In this document: in pieces, positions 1-8,917 of the stretch
How the letters are laid out: the number at the start of each line of letters is the position of its first letter
Position numbering within the stretch: position 1 is the stretch's first letter
Source of the DNA: Streptomyces rubradiris
GTDB taxonomy: Bacteria > Actinomycetota > Actinomycetes > Streptomycetales > Streptomycetaceae
Direction: 5' to 3'
Length of the DNA: 64,000 nt
NCBI RefSeq assembly: GCF_016860525.1
Contig: NZ_BNEA01000015.1
Location: forward strand, 5,294,501 to 5,358,500
Position numbers and translations under genes: made by a program
The notes under the pieces: generated by a model
Database searches by the model: none
What the model saw: only the letters and a program-made list of their open reading frames with translations
What the model was told of the DNA's origin: nothing

Positions 1-480
1 CCGGCCGTGGTCACCGGCGACGGCGCGCGCGGGGTGCCCGAACGCGCCCCCTACGACCGGATCATCGCCACCTGCGAGCTGTGCGCGGTGCCGCGCGCCT
101 GGCTCGCCCAGTGCCGCCCCGGCGCGCGCGTCCTCACCCCGCTCGCCACCGGACTGCTCGCCCTGACCGTGCGGGACGCGGAGCACGCCGAGGGGCGCTT
201 CCTGCCCGGGGCCGTCTTCTTCGTGCCACTGCGCGGCCAGGGCCGGACCGGACCCGGGAGCGTGAGCCTGGCCGGACTGCCCGCCCGCGCCCGCGAGCAG
301 GAGCCGCTGCGCTTCCTGCTCGCGCTGACCCGGGGCGCCCTCGGCGCCCGGGAGGCGTACGCGCTGTGGGAGCGCGAGGGCGAGCCGGGCCGCGGCCGCT
401 ACGGCGTCACGGTCCGCGGCGAGCACGCCTGGGCCTGGCTGGACGACCCCGGGGGGCCGTACGCCTGGCCGCTGTCCTGA
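1..480 (+). CDS. PCMT-like methyltransferase, C-terminal part (5' end outside window)
   Basis: The frame is open from base 1 and ends with TGA at 478-480, so only the last 159 codons are present. The segment YDRIIATCEL followed by PRAWLAQCRPGARVLTPL resembles the late strands of protein-L-isoaspartate O-methyltransferase-type SAM methyltransferases. In that family the phrase 'YDRIIVT...P..L..QL.PGG.LV.P' precedes the C-terminal strands. The tail (GRGRYGVTVRGEHAWAWLDDP) also resembles the PCMT homologues that accompany ATP-grasp peptide ligases in actinomycetes, but the partner genes would lie outside the window. It converges on the FHA gene with 6 bp between stop codons. The family call is moderate. 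The SAM-binding motif is not visible because it lies upstream. Confidence 0.6.
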   Translation, partial: PAVVTGDGARGVPERAPYDRIIATCELCAVPRAWLAQCRPGARVLTPLATGLLALTVRDAEHAEGRFLPGAVFFVPLRGQGRTGPGSVSLAGLPARAREQEPLRFLLALTRGALGAREAYALWEREGEPGRGRYGVTVRGEHAWAWLDDPGGPYAWPLS

Positions 481-486
481 GCGCGG

Positions 487-2337
487 TCAGCCCCGGCGGA
501 CGGTGATCGTCGTCCAGGCGCCCACGTGCACCCGGTCGCCGTCCTGGAGCGGGACCGGCACGAACGGCTGGATCGGCTCCTCGGACATGTTGACCGTGGT
601 GCCGTTGGTCGAGTTCTGGTCGACGACCGCCCAGCTGCCGTCCGGCTGCTGCACCAGCATGGCGTGCTGGTGCGAGACGCCCGGGTCCTCCGGCGGCACC
701 GACAGGTCGATGTCCGGGGTGTCGCCGGTGGAGTGCCGGCGGCGCCCGATGGTCACCTGGTTGCCGGTGAGCGTGCGCTGCTGCTCGGGCGAGTACGCGG
801 GCAGGTTCAGGCCCGCGGCCTCGGGGCCGGAGCGCTGCATCATCGCCATGAAGTACTCGCGGTCCGGGCCGATGGTCGCGGTCCAGGTGCCCGGCCGGGC
901 GCCCTGGGCCTGGGACTGGTGCGGGGCCTGGGGCGCCTGCGGGGCCTGAGCCTGCTGAGGTGCCTGGGGGAACCCGCCGGGGCCGCCCGGTCCGCCCGGT
1001 CGTCCGCCGGGGCCGCCCTGGCCGGGCGGTGCCTGGGTGGCGCCGGGGTGCGGGTAGCCGTAGCCGCCGCCCTGGCCGCCGGTGTCCTGGCCCGGGCCGC
1101 CGGACGACGGCGGGGAGATCACCCAGTCGTCCTCACCGGCCGGGGGCCGGCGGTTCCCGCGCGGGAAGGCGGGCGGGGCGGGCGGAGCGGAGGCTCCGGC
1201 CTGCTGGAACGCCTGCGGCACACCACCGGGGCCGCCGGGACCGCCAGGCCCACCCGGTCCGCCGGGCGGCGGCGGAGCCGGACGCGAGGGGTCACCACCG
1301 AAGCCGGAGGGACCGGGGCCGCCGGGAGCGCCGGGGGCACCCGGACCCGACGGGCCGCCGGGACGGGAGGGATCGCCGGGGCCCTGCCCCGGGTTGCCGC
1401 CGAACCCGGACGGGCCGGAGGGAGCGCCGGAACCGGGGCCCTGCCCCGGGGCGCCGCCGAACCCCGACGGGCCGGAGGGGGCACCGCCGGCCGGGCCCTG
1501 CCCGGGACCGCCGCCGAAGCCGGACGGCGGCCCTGCCGGACGACCGGCACCGGGACCACCGGGACCGGCCGGACCACCGGGACCACCAGAACCGGCCGGG
1601 CCACCAGAACCGGCCGGACCACCGGGCCCGCCGGCGCCGGGGCCACCGGGCCCCTGACCCGGGAACCCGCCGTGACCGGTGCCCTGCCCCGGGAACCCGC
1701 CGGGACCGGACGCGCCACCGGCACCGGGACCACCGGCACCAGGGCCGCCAGGCCCACCGGGACCGCCGCCAGGCCCACCGGGACCGCCAGGGCCGCCCGG
1801 TCCCTGTCCGAACCCCTGCGGGGGCGCGGGCGGGCGGCGGTTGCCGGGCGGGAAGGGCGGCCGGCCCGCGGCGGGCGGGGTCCGGTCGGGGCCGAACGGG
1901 GTCGGGCCCGACGGCTCGCCGCCGAAGGACGGGATCGGTTCGGCGGGCCGGTTCACCTGCGAGGGCCGCGAGCCCTGGTACTCGTACCCGTCACCGCCGC
2001 CGTAGGTCGCGCTGGGCGGCTGGAACCGGGGCTGCGGCGGGCGCGGCGCGGCCGGGGTGTACGAGGTCGCCGTGTTGGTCAGGAAGTTCCACCGGCACTC
2101 CTCGCAGAACGGCGCGCCGCCCTCGCGGGGCGTGCGGCACTGCGGGCACAGCTCCGGTTCGGGGTCGGCCGCGGCGGGACCGGGCCGGCCGGGGGCGCCG
2201 GCGGGCGGCGGGAAGCCGTAGCCGCCGGCGCCCGGGGGCGGCGGCGGGGGCGGAGGTACGGCACCGGCCATGCGGTGACCGCAGACCTCGCACCAGTCGT
2301 CGGAACCCGACTGGTGTCCGTTCGGGCAGGTCGGCAT
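487..2337 (-). CDS. FHA domain protein with two zinc ribbons and a Pro/Gly-rich linker
   Basis: 616 residues. Two Cys4 zinc ribbons open the protein, around residues 4-21 (CPNGH...CEVCG) and 64-82 (CPQC...CEEC). A roughly 300-residue linker follows, dominated by GPGGPGG and PSGFGG units and nearly collagen-like. A C-terminal forkhead-associated domain covers about residues 515-616, with the phosphothreonine-pocket residues intact (TIGRRRHS, VSHQHA, DQNSTNGT). FHA domains bind phosphothreonine peptides, so this is a likely reader of phosphorylation made by the PknG-like kinase in the same operon. It is the last gene of the operon, 34 bp after the VWA gene. Long overlapping frames on the opposite strand are composition shadows of the G/P-rich linker. 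The linker repeats are prone to length variation and sequencing error. Confidence 0.88.
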   Translation of the reverse strand: MPTCPNGHQSGSDDWCEVCGHRMAGAVPPPPPPPPGAGGYGFPPPAGAPGRPGPAAADPEPELCPQCRTPREGGAPFCEECRWNFLTNTATSYTPAAPRPPQPRFQPPSATYGGGDGYEYQGSRPSQVNRPAEPIPSFGGEPSGPTPFGPDRTPPAAGRPPFPPGNRRPPAPPQGFGQGPGGPGGPGGPGGGPGGPGGPGAGGPGAGGASGPGGFPGQGTGHGGFPGQGPGGPGAGGPGGPAGSGGPAGSGGPGGPAGPGGPGAGRPAGPPSGFGGGPGQGPAGGAPSGPSGFGGAPGQGPGSGAPSGPSGFGGNPGQGPGDPSRPGGPSGPGAPGAPGGPGPSGFGGDPSRPAPPPPGGPGGPGGPGGPGGVPQAFQQAGASAPPAPPAFPRGNRRPPAGEDDWVISPPSSGGPGQDTGGQGGGYGYPHPGATQAPPGQGGPGGRPGGPGGPGGFPQAPQQAQAPQAPQAPHQSQAQGARPGTWTATIGPDREYFMAMMQRSGPEAAGLNLPAYSPEQQRTLTGNQVTIGRRRHSTGDTPDIDLSVPPEDPGVSHQHAMLVQQPDGSWAVVDQNSTNGTTVNMSEEPIQPFVPVPLQDGDRVHVGAWTTITVRRG

Positions 2338-2371
2338 GTCGGTGCTTCCCCTTCTTCTACGCTTTGGAGGG

Positions 2372-3700
2372 TCACTTCTTCACACGGACGGTCTTGGTGG
2401 ACCGGGTCTCCAGAGTCATCTCGTCGGCCTCCGTGACCCTCGTCTTCAACCGCACAGTACCTGTCGCGGCGTCGACCACGTCCACCACCTTCGCAAGCAG
2501 TTTCGCAGTATCGGCGTTGCCGGAGGCGTTGGCGAGCTGAACGGCCCTCCCCAGTTTGGCCGTTGCTCCATCGATATCGCCCGCTTTGCGCAGATCGATG
2601 CCTTGCTGGATGACTTGCGCCAGTTCGGCCTGCCCGGTGTAGTGGGCGACTTGGGGGCTCATGGCGGTGGAAGCGGCCATGTCGTCGGTCCACACGGCCC
2701 GTACGAGTCCCTGCGCGCCGAGGTTCTGTACCGTTCCGTCCGGTTGCGGGACCACCAGGGAGACCCGCGCCGCCAGCATCTCCTGGCCCAGTCCGGCCGG
2801 CGGGACCGTCACGGACAGGTGGTAGTCGCGGGACTCGTCGCCCCACGACCCGGTCGGATAGTCCCCGGAACGCGGCCCGGCCTCGGTCCGACGGTGCGTC
2901 AAGTCCTCGACGGCGGGCGCGACTTGCTTGACGAACCGCAGGGCGGCCCCGGCCGGCGTCCACACCCGCAGGGCGACGTCGGCGACCTCCTTGCCCATCG
3001 CCGTCTCCATCATCCGCGTGAAGTCGGCGGCGAGCCCGGCCGGGTCGGCGACGATGTCGGCGGTGCCGAGCAGCGCCGAGGCGATGCCTGTGACTTCTTT
3101 CACGTCCCAGTCCGTGCCCACGCCCCGCGCGTCACAGGTGAACCGGCCCGCGCAGGCGTCCAGGGTGGCCCGCAGGTCCGCGGGCGACTCGTGTTCGTTG
3201 CGGCCGTCGGTGAGCAGGATGCCGTGCCGGATGGTGACGTCCGCCGCGGACAGCAGCCGGTCGGCGAGCCGCAGCCAGGTGCCGATGGCCGTACCGCCGC
3301 CCGCGCTCAGCCGGCGCAGCGCCTGCTTGGCCTGCGCGCGGGTGGTGGCGTCGGCGACCGCGAGCCGCCCGCCGCCCGGGTAGACCTCCTGCGCGACATG
3401 GGTGCCGCCGATCACCGCGAAGCGGGTGCCGTCGCGCAGGGTGTCGATCGCGGCGGCCGTGGCCTCCCGCGCGCCGCGCATCTTCGCGGGCGGGTAGTCC
3501 ATGGAGCCCGAGCAGTCGACCATGACGGCCACCGCGGCGGAGGGCCGCCCCGGCGCGGTGAGGGCGCCGCCGAGGGTGCCGCCGCCGGTCGCGGTCACCG
3601 TCACTATGGCGTCGACCTGACTGCCGCCCTCGGGCAGGTACTCGTTCTGGTAGACGTCCACCGAGAACCGCGGTACGTCCGGCTTCGCGAAATTGGCCAT
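2372..3700 (-). CDS. VWA domain protein
   Basis: 442 residues if translation starts at the ATG giving MANFAKPD. An ATG four codons upstream (3712) is in frame but sits directly on the purine-rich stretch, so it lacks SD spacing. A von Willebrand factor A domain covers about residues 40-230 with a complete metal-ion adhesion site: DCSGSMD (DxSxS), the Thr in GGTAIG and the Asp in LLTDGRNEHE. The C-terminal half is beta-rich with a helical end. Bacterial VWA proteins usually mediate metal-dependent protein contacts or assembly. It has no signal peptide and should be cytosolic. It lies between the PP2C phosphatase and FHA genes, so a scaffolding role in the kinase/phosphatase module is likely but inferred. 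Confidence 0.88.
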   Translation of the reverse strand: MANFAKPDVPRFSVDVYQNEYLPEGGSQVDAIVTVTATGGGTLGGALTAPGRPSAAVAVMVDCSGSMDYPPAKMRGAREATAAAIDTLRDGTRFAVIGGTHVAQEVYPGGGRLAVADATTRAQAKQALRRLSAGGGTAIGTWLRLADRLLSAADVTIRHGILLTDGRNEHESPADLRATLDACAGRFTCDARGVGTDWDVKEVTGIASALLGTADIVADPAGLAADFTRMMETAMGKEVADVALRVWTPAGAALRFVKQVAPAVEDLTHRRTEAGPRSGDYPTGSWGDESRDYHLSVTVPPAGLGQEMLAARVSLVVPQPDGTVQNLGAQGLVRAVWTDDMAASTAMSPQVAHYTGQAELAQVIQQGIDLRKAGDIDGATAKLGRAVQLANASGNADTAKLLAKVVDVVDAATGTVRLKTRVTEADEMTLETRSTKTVRVKK

Positions 3701-3806
3701 GCTGTGACGCATCCCCCTCGATCGCCCGGCCCACGCCGGGCGCCGGCTGCGGGCGGACCGGTCCCCTCCGGTCCGTCCCGGCTTCCCCGTGCCGCAGTCC
3801 CGCGGG

Positions 3807-5126
3807 CTACGGCCTTCCCGCCGATCCTGCCCCCTGCGGCGGCGCGGGGAACGGCAGCACCGCCACTGTTACGTTGTCGTGGCCCCCGCCGTCCAGGGCG
3901 TGCCCGACGAGCACTCGGGCGCCGTGCAGCGGGCGGGTCGCCGCGTCCGGCGGGACGACCTCGGACATCTCCTGCGGCGTTTCGGCGTAGTTCCACAGTC
4001 CGTCGGTGCACACCACCACCGCGCCGGGCCGGTCGGGCTGGAAGCAGGCGGTGTGCGGCTCCAGTTCGTAGGCGTCCGCGCCGAGCCAGCCGGTGATCGC
4101 GTGGGCCCGCTCGTCGGCGTACGCCTCGGCCTCGCTCATCAGTCCGGCGGCCACCATCTGCGCGGCCCAGGAGTCGTCCTCGGTGAGCCGGGCGGACGGC
4201 GCGGAGCGGTCGGTGGGCACCCAGTAGACCCGGCTGTCGCCGACCCAGCCGACGACCAGCAGCCCGGAGGTGACCACCGCGCCGACGATCGTGCAGGCCG
4301 GCGCGTTCTGGTGCGGGGCGTGCTCGCGGGCCGTCGCGGGTTCGCCGGCGAGCGCGTTGACGGCGTGCGCGGCGGCGACGATCGCCTCGTGCATCGCCGC
4401 CTGCGGGTGGGTGCCGCGCGGAAGTTCGGCCAGCAGGGTGTCGCCGGCCGCCCGGGAGGCGGCCAGGGAGGCGGCGTCGGGGCGGGTCGCGGAGGACACG
4501 CCGTCGCAGACGATCGCCAGCGCCGCCGGGGTGCCGTCGGGCAGCGTGGTGTGGCCGACGGCGAACGCGTCCTCGTTGCGGTGGTGGCGCAGTCCGCGGT
4601 CGCTGACGGCCGCGACCGGGCCCGTCTCCCGCTCCAGGTGGTCGCGTTCGCGGGGCTGGGCGTGCCCGCAGTTCTCGCAGTAGCCGTCGTCGTCGACCCG
4701 GCCGGTGCGGCAGGCCACGCACGGCCGCGCCGGGGCGGCGGGGGCGGCGGCCGGGGCGGCCGGCCGCGGGTCCGGTGCCTGCAGCGGGTACTCGTCGGGC
4801 TCCGCCCGCCGGTCGAAGCGCACCCCGGAACCGGCGGACCGCTCGTCCCCGTCCTCCCGCCCGTGCGGCGCGGCGCGGTCCGCGCCGGGGCCCGGCGGGT
4901 CCGCCGGGGGCGCGGGGGCCGGGCCGGCGGGCCAGGGGGCGGGCCGGTCCGTTCCGTTCCCGGGCGCGGCGGCACCGGTCATGGGGAGCGTCGGATGGTC
5001 CTGCGGCGGTGCGGGCACCGCCGAAAGGTCGTATCCGCACGCTCCGCAGAACAGGTCACCCGGCTCCACCGGTTCCGCGCAGCTCGGGCACTTCGGCAGT
5101 GCGGCCTGCCGGGGCATCTGCGACAT
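3807..5126 (-). CDS. PP2C-family Ser/Thr phosphatase with N-terminal zinc ribbons
   Basis: 439 residues. The start is the ATG at 5126 (MSQMPRQ), 4 bp after the kinase stop, and a second in-frame ATG lies three codons on. A zinc ribbon at residues 13-30 (CPSC...CGAC) and another near 137-155 (CVAC...CENC) flank a Pro/Ala linker. A PP2C domain fills about residues 175-430 with the metal-binding motifs intact: HHRNEDAF, VCDGVS, CTDGLWNY and GGHDNVT. PP2C enzymes remove phosphate from Ser/Thr with Mn/Mg and are the usual partners of Hanks-type kinases. Directly downstream of the PknG-like kinase, it is the obvious antagonist of that kinase. Confidence 0.92.
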   Translation of the reverse strand: MSQMPRQAALPKCPSCAEPVEPGDLFCGACGYDLSAVPAPPQDHPTLPMTGAAAPGNGTDRPAPWPAGPAPAPPADPPGPGADRAAPHGREDGDERSAGSGVRFDRRAEPDEYPLQAPDPRPAAPAAAPAAPARPCVACRTGRVDDDGYCENCGHAQPRERDHLERETGPVAAVSDRGLRHHRNEDAFAVGHTTLPDGTPAALAIVCDGVSSATRPDAASLAASRAAGDTLLAELPRGTHPQAAMHEAIVAAAHAVNALAGEPATAREHAPHQNAPACTIVGAVVTSGLLVVGWVGDSRVYWVPTDRSAPSARLTEDDSWAAQMVAAGLMSEAEAYADERAHAITGWLGADAYELEPHTACFQPDRPGAVVVCTDGLWNYAETPQEMSEVVPPDAATRPLHGARVLVGHALDGGGHDNVTVAVLPFPAPPQGAGSAGRP

Positions 5127-5130
5127 CGAC

Positions 5131-7599
5131 TTACACCCACGTCCGGGGGCGGTAACGGTTGGCCCGTTCCACCAGCTCGATCCTCTCCTTGCCGCCGGGC
5201 GCCAGCCGGGCCAGCGTGCGGTAGGCACGCTCCAGGCCGAAGCGCAGACCCCGCTCGTCCAGACCGCTGCCCAGCAGCGTCCGGCCCGCCGCGGCGGATC
5301 CGGCGCCCCCGGAGAGTACCCAGTCCAGCGCGCCGCCGAGTACTTCCGCCGACAGCCGCGCGCGCCGCGCCGGGTCCAGACCGTAGGCCTGGAGCGCCTC
5401 GACCTGCCCGGCGGCGGCCGTCAGGTCGTCCCCGAACGGTACGTCACCGGGGCCGGGCGTACGGCCTCTCAGCCGGGCCCGGACGGCGGCGACCCGGGCG
5501 GCCGTGTAGTGGATGGAGGACTCCGGCACCGACTCCAGCGTGCGTACCGCGCCCTGCCGGTCCCCGCCCGCGAGCCGCACCCGGGCCAGCCCGAACGCGG
5601 CGCTCACGAAGCTCCGGTCGGTGGTCCACACCAGCCGGTAGTACTCGGCCGCGTTGTCCGGCTGGCCCAGCACCTCCGCGCACAGGCCGAGGGCCAGCTT
5701 GGGCGCGCTCTCGCCGGGGAAGGCGTCGTAGACGGCGTCGAAGGCCGGCGCGGCGCTCTCGAAGTCGCCGGTGACCAGGGCGGCCACGCCCCGCTGCCAC
5801 ACCACCCGCCAGTCGTCGGGCCGTTCCTCCTCCAGCTCGGCCAGGCTCAGCAGGGCGCCTTGCGTCTCGCCGCTCTCCAGCCGGGCGCGGATCAGCCGCA
5901 GCCGGGTCTCCACGGTCTGCTCGGGCGCCGCGGCCAGCGCGCCGATCAGCTCGGCCGGCCCGGCGGCCGGCAGGCCCGCCAGGAAGCCGGCGGCCGGGTC
6001 GCCGGGGTCGACGAGCGCCAGGGGCAGGGCGAGGGCGGCGGCCGCCGTGTCCACGGGCCGGACGAGCGCCGCCGGAGCGGGGGCGGCAGCGGCGGCCGGG
6101 GCCCCGCGGTCCCGGCGGGCGCCGAGCCGGGTCACGTCCCCGTCAAGGGGCGGGAACAGTTCGGTGTCCGTGACCTTCACCTCGGGCCCGAACAAGGTGG
6201 ACAGCGCGGGCCGGGGCTGTCCGGTCTGCAGCGCCACCACCTCGCGCAGCACACCGGTCAGTTGCTCGGCCATCTCCTGCGCGGACCCGAACCGGCGGTC
6301 CGGGTCGGGGTCGGTGGCGCGCACCAGGAGCCGGTAGAAGGACTCGTAGCGGCGGAACACCTCGATGGTGTCCGGGTCGGGCAGGGAGTCGGCGTGGACG
6401 GTGGTGTAGCCCTGGAAGTCGAAGGTGAGCACCGCCAGGGTGCGGCCCACCGTGTACAGGTCGCTGGCGACCGACGGGCCGGTCTCGGCGACCTCGGGGG
6501 CCTGGTAGCCGATCGTGCCGTAGATCGCCGACTCCGCGTCGTCCATCCGGCGGACGGCGCCCATGTCGATCAGCTTGAGCTGGTCCTCGGTCTGGATGGC
6601 GTTGTCCACCTTGAAGTCGCAGTACAGCAGGTTCCTGCTGTGCAGGTGGCCGAGTGCCTCCAGGGCCTCGATGCCGTAGGCGCACGCCTGTTCCACCGGC
6701 AGCGGGTCGCGGCGGCCGTCGGGGGTCCGGCGGGCGTTGGCGATCTCCTTCAGGGACTTGCCGCCGACGTACTCCATGACGATGTAGCCGTCCAGGGAGC
6801 CGGTGCGCTGGTCGAGGTGTTCCACGAAGTTGTAGATCCGCACGATGTTGGCGTGCTCGATCTCGGCGAGGAAGCGCCGCTCGGAGATCGCCGCGGCCAT
6901 CGCGTCCTGGTCGCCGGTGTCCAGCAGGCCCTTGAGCACCACCCAGCGGTCGGCGACGGCCCGGTCCACGGCGAGGTAGATCCAGCCCAGCCCGCCGTGC
7001 GCGAGACAGCCCGCGACCTCGTACTGGCCGTGCACGATGTCCCCGGCGCGCAGCTTGGGCACGAAGGAGTACGGGTGCCCGCACTTGGTGCAGAAACCTT
7101 CCGTGCGGCCCGGCCGGTCACCGCGCGCCCGGCCCACCGGGGCCCCGCAGTCCGACCGGGAGCAGAACCGCTTGCGCTCGGGCACCTCCGGGCGCTCCAG
7201 CACCATCGCGTGCGGGTCGGGCCGCGGCACCTGCGGCACGGACACCAGCCCGGCGCCCAGCCGGCCGCGTGCCGAGGAGCCGGTGGAGGCGCCGGAGCTG
7301 CGCACCGACACCGAACGGCCGGTGGACTTCCCCGACACCGAGCGGGACAGCCGCCCGGACACCGAGCGGCGCGAGCGCGACGACTGCGAGGACGTCCGGG
7401 CGCTGCGCGAACCCGCGCCGTCCGTGGCCCCCTTGGCGACCCCGGTGGCCGGCGAGACCACCATCCCCTCCCCGGCGGGCGAAGCCGCGGCCGACACCAC
7501 CGGCGCCAGACCGCAGGTGTCGCAGTACAGCCCGCCGCCCACGTCCTCGTAGGCGCCCTCGCACCCCGGCCGCTGGCAGGTCTGTCCCGGCCGGCTCAT
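5131..7599 (-). CDS. pknG: PknG-like Ser/Thr protein kinase with TPR domain
   Basis: 822 residues. The ATG at 7599 overlaps the preceding stop (ATGA). Order: Cys4 zinc motif (C8, C13, C26, C29), a Ser/Arg-rich stretch (about 70-130), a rubredoxin-like Cys motif (about 147-175, CSRSDC...CTKC), a kinase domain (about 195-470) with GLGWIY, VVLKGLL lysine, the catalytic loop YCDFKVDN and DMG in place of DFG, then a TPR-type helical C-terminus. The rubredoxin-kinase-TPR order, the DFKVDN loop and the lack of a transmembrane segment are hallmarks of mycobacterial PknG, about 750 residues long. PknG controls 2-oxoglutarate/glutamate metabolism through FHA proteins in response to amino acids. The neighbouring GlnH- and GlnX-like genes strengthen the call. 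Confidence 0.93.
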   Translation of the reverse strand: MSRPGQTCQRPGCEGAYEDVGGGLYCDTCGLAPVVSAAASPAGEGMVVSPATGVAKGATDGAGSRSARTSSQSSRSRRSVSGRLSRSVSGKSTGRSVSVRSSGASTGSSARGRLGAGLVSVPQVPRPDPHAMVLERPEVPERKRFCSRSDCGAPVGRARGDRPGRTEGFCTKCGHPYSFVPKLRAGDIVHGQYEVAGCLAHGGLGWIYLAVDRAVADRWVVLKGLLDTGDQDAMAAAISERRFLAEIEHANIVRIYNFVEHLDQRTGSLDGYIVMEYVGGKSLKEIANARRTPDGRRDPLPVEQACAYGIEALEALGHLHSRNLLYCDFKVDNAIQTEDQLKLIDMGAVRRMDDAESAIYGTIGYQAPEVAETGPSVASDLYTVGRTLAVLTFDFQGYTTVHADSLPDPDTIEVFRRYESFYRLLVRATDPDPDRRFGSAQEMAEQLTGVLREVVALQTGQPRPALSTLFGPEVKVTDTELFPPLDGDVTRLGARRDRGAPAAAAAPAPAALVRPVDTAAAALALPLALVDPGDPAAGFLAGLPAAGPAELIGALAAAPEQTVETRLRLIRARLESGETQGALLSLAELEEERPDDWRVVWQRGVAALVTGDFESAAPAFDAVYDAFPGESAPKLALGLCAEVLGQPDNAAEYYRLVWTTDRSFVSAAFGLARVRLAGGDRQGAVRTLESVPESSIHYTAARVAAVRARLRGRTPGPGDVPFGDDLTAAAGQVEALQAYGLDPARRARLSAEVLGGALDWVLSGGAGSAAAGRTLLGSGLDERGLRFGLERAYRTLARLAPGGKERIELVERANRYRPRTWV

Positions 7600-8876
7600 G
7601 ACGCGTCCCCCTCGCGGTCCGCCGGCGCGTCCGCGCCGCCGATCAGTTCGGCCGCCGCCCGCTGGTAGCGCAGCACGGCCTGTTCGGCCACGCGCAGGTC
7701 GCAGGGCGCGCTCCACAGCATGCGGCGGGCCGCGTCGTAGCGCTCCACCAGCAGCGGCTCCTCGGCCAGGCCGTGCCGGGCGACCTTCGCCTTGTAGGCG
7801 TCGAGCCGGCCGCGCAGCTCGGCGCGGACCGCGAGCGGCGCGGTGACCGCGGTCAGCGACTCCCGCGCGCGCAGCAGTTCGTCCTCCGCCTTCTCCTCCA
7901 GGGACTCCAGCAGCGGGGACAGCCGGTGCCACCGGCCCTGCCTGCGGTACTCCACGGCGGTCGCCAGCTGCTCCTGGAGGACGGTCGGCGGGCCGCCGAC
8001 CACCGGCACCTCGGTGGCGGCGATCTTCGCCAGCACCTCGCCGCGCGCGGTCCGGGCCTCGGCGAGGGTGCGGTCCGCCCGGGACAGCACGTCCCGCACC
8101 CGGACCAGCCGCGCCTCCGCGTCCTGGCGCACCGTCAGCACGGCGTCGATCTCCCGGCGCACGTCCTCCAGGGCGCGCGCCGCACGGTCGTACACCGTCG
8201 TGTCCGGGCGTCCGCCGCCCGGCGCGGAACTGCCCTCGGCCGGCACCCAGAACGCGAGCGGGTCGGCGACGACGTCCTCGCGCAGCCGGGTCAGGGTGCG
8301 GGTGATCCGCTCCAGGTCGTCGCCGGCCGGGTGTGCGCCCGGGCGCACCCCGACGGAGTGCGCGAGCTGCCGGGTGCGCTGGAGCTCGGCGGCGAGCAGG
8401 TCGATCCGCGCGGGCAGCGCCGACCACACCGCGTCCGCGGCGACGATCACGTCCAGGCTCGTCGCGTACAGCTCGTTCATCCGCTCCACCAGCCCCGGCA
8501 GCGTGAACGTCTCGCTGAGCCGGCCGCTGTCGCCGCCGGGGACGGTCACGGACGCGCCGCGCAGCAGCCCGGTCAGCTCCGCCAGGTCCTCGCGGCTGGA
8601 CCAGCGGCGCCGGGCGCGGATCTCCCGGGCGCCGCGCAGCGCGGCCGTGTAGGCGTCGAAGTACGCCCACAGCCGGGTGATCCGTGCCTCCGTGGCCTGC
8701 CAGCGTTCCCGGGTGACGCCGGTCAGCGCGGCGCCTTCGAGGAGTCTGCGGCCCGCGTGGTCCTGGAGGGCCAGCAGGGAGGTCTCGATCGCCTCGTGCT
8801 CCTGGCCGAGCCGCGCCAGCGCACGGTCCGCCTCGTCCCGGTCCATCACCGGCCCGGCGGGGTCCGTGACGCCCAT
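7596..8876 (-). CDS. Coiled-coil protein of the PknG operon, function unknown
   Basis: 426 residues, ATG with AGAGG six bases upstream. It is highly charged and almost entirely helical in composition, with many Arg/Glu/Leu heptad-like stretches (for example around ARLVRVRDVLSRADRTL), no Cys clusters, no signal peptide and no membrane segment. I recognise no domain. Its stop overlaps the kinase start by 4 bp and it begins 41 bp after the GlnH-like gene, so it is co-translated with the kinase. A plausible role is a cytosolic adaptor between the membrane sensor (GlnX-like) and PknG. That is inferred from position alone. Mycobacterial glnX-glnH-pknG loci do not, to my knowledge, have this gene. 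Confidence 0.8.
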   Translation of the reverse strand: MGVTDPAGPVMDRDEADRALARLGQEHEAIETSLLALQDHAGRRLLEGAALTGVTRERWQATEARITRLWAYFDAYTAALRGAREIRARRRWSSREDLAELTGLLRGASVTVPGGDSGRLSETFTLPGLVERMNELYATSLDVIVAADAVWSALPARIDLLAAELQRTRQLAHSVGVRPGAHPAGDDLERITRTLTRLREDVVADPLAFWVPAEGSSAPGGGRPDTTVYDRAARALEDVRREIDAVLTVRQDAEARLVRVRDVLSRADRTLAEARTARGEVLAKIAATEVPVVGGPPTVLQEQLATAVEYRRQGRWHRLSPLLESLEEKAEDELLRARESLTAVTAPLAVRAELRGRLDAYKAKVARHGLAEEPLLVERYDAARRMLWSAPCDLRVAEQAVLRYQRAAAELIGGADAPADREGDAS

Positions 8877-8917
8877 CGATCACCTCTCGCTCGCTGTCGG
8901 TTCCGGTCGGGCGCGGC

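Noticed and set aside
1..480. Biosynthetic cluster for an ATP-grasp-modified peptide
   Set aside because: The methyltransferase resembles ones found in such clusters but no ATP-grasp ligase or precursor is visible, and the gene is cut by the window edge.
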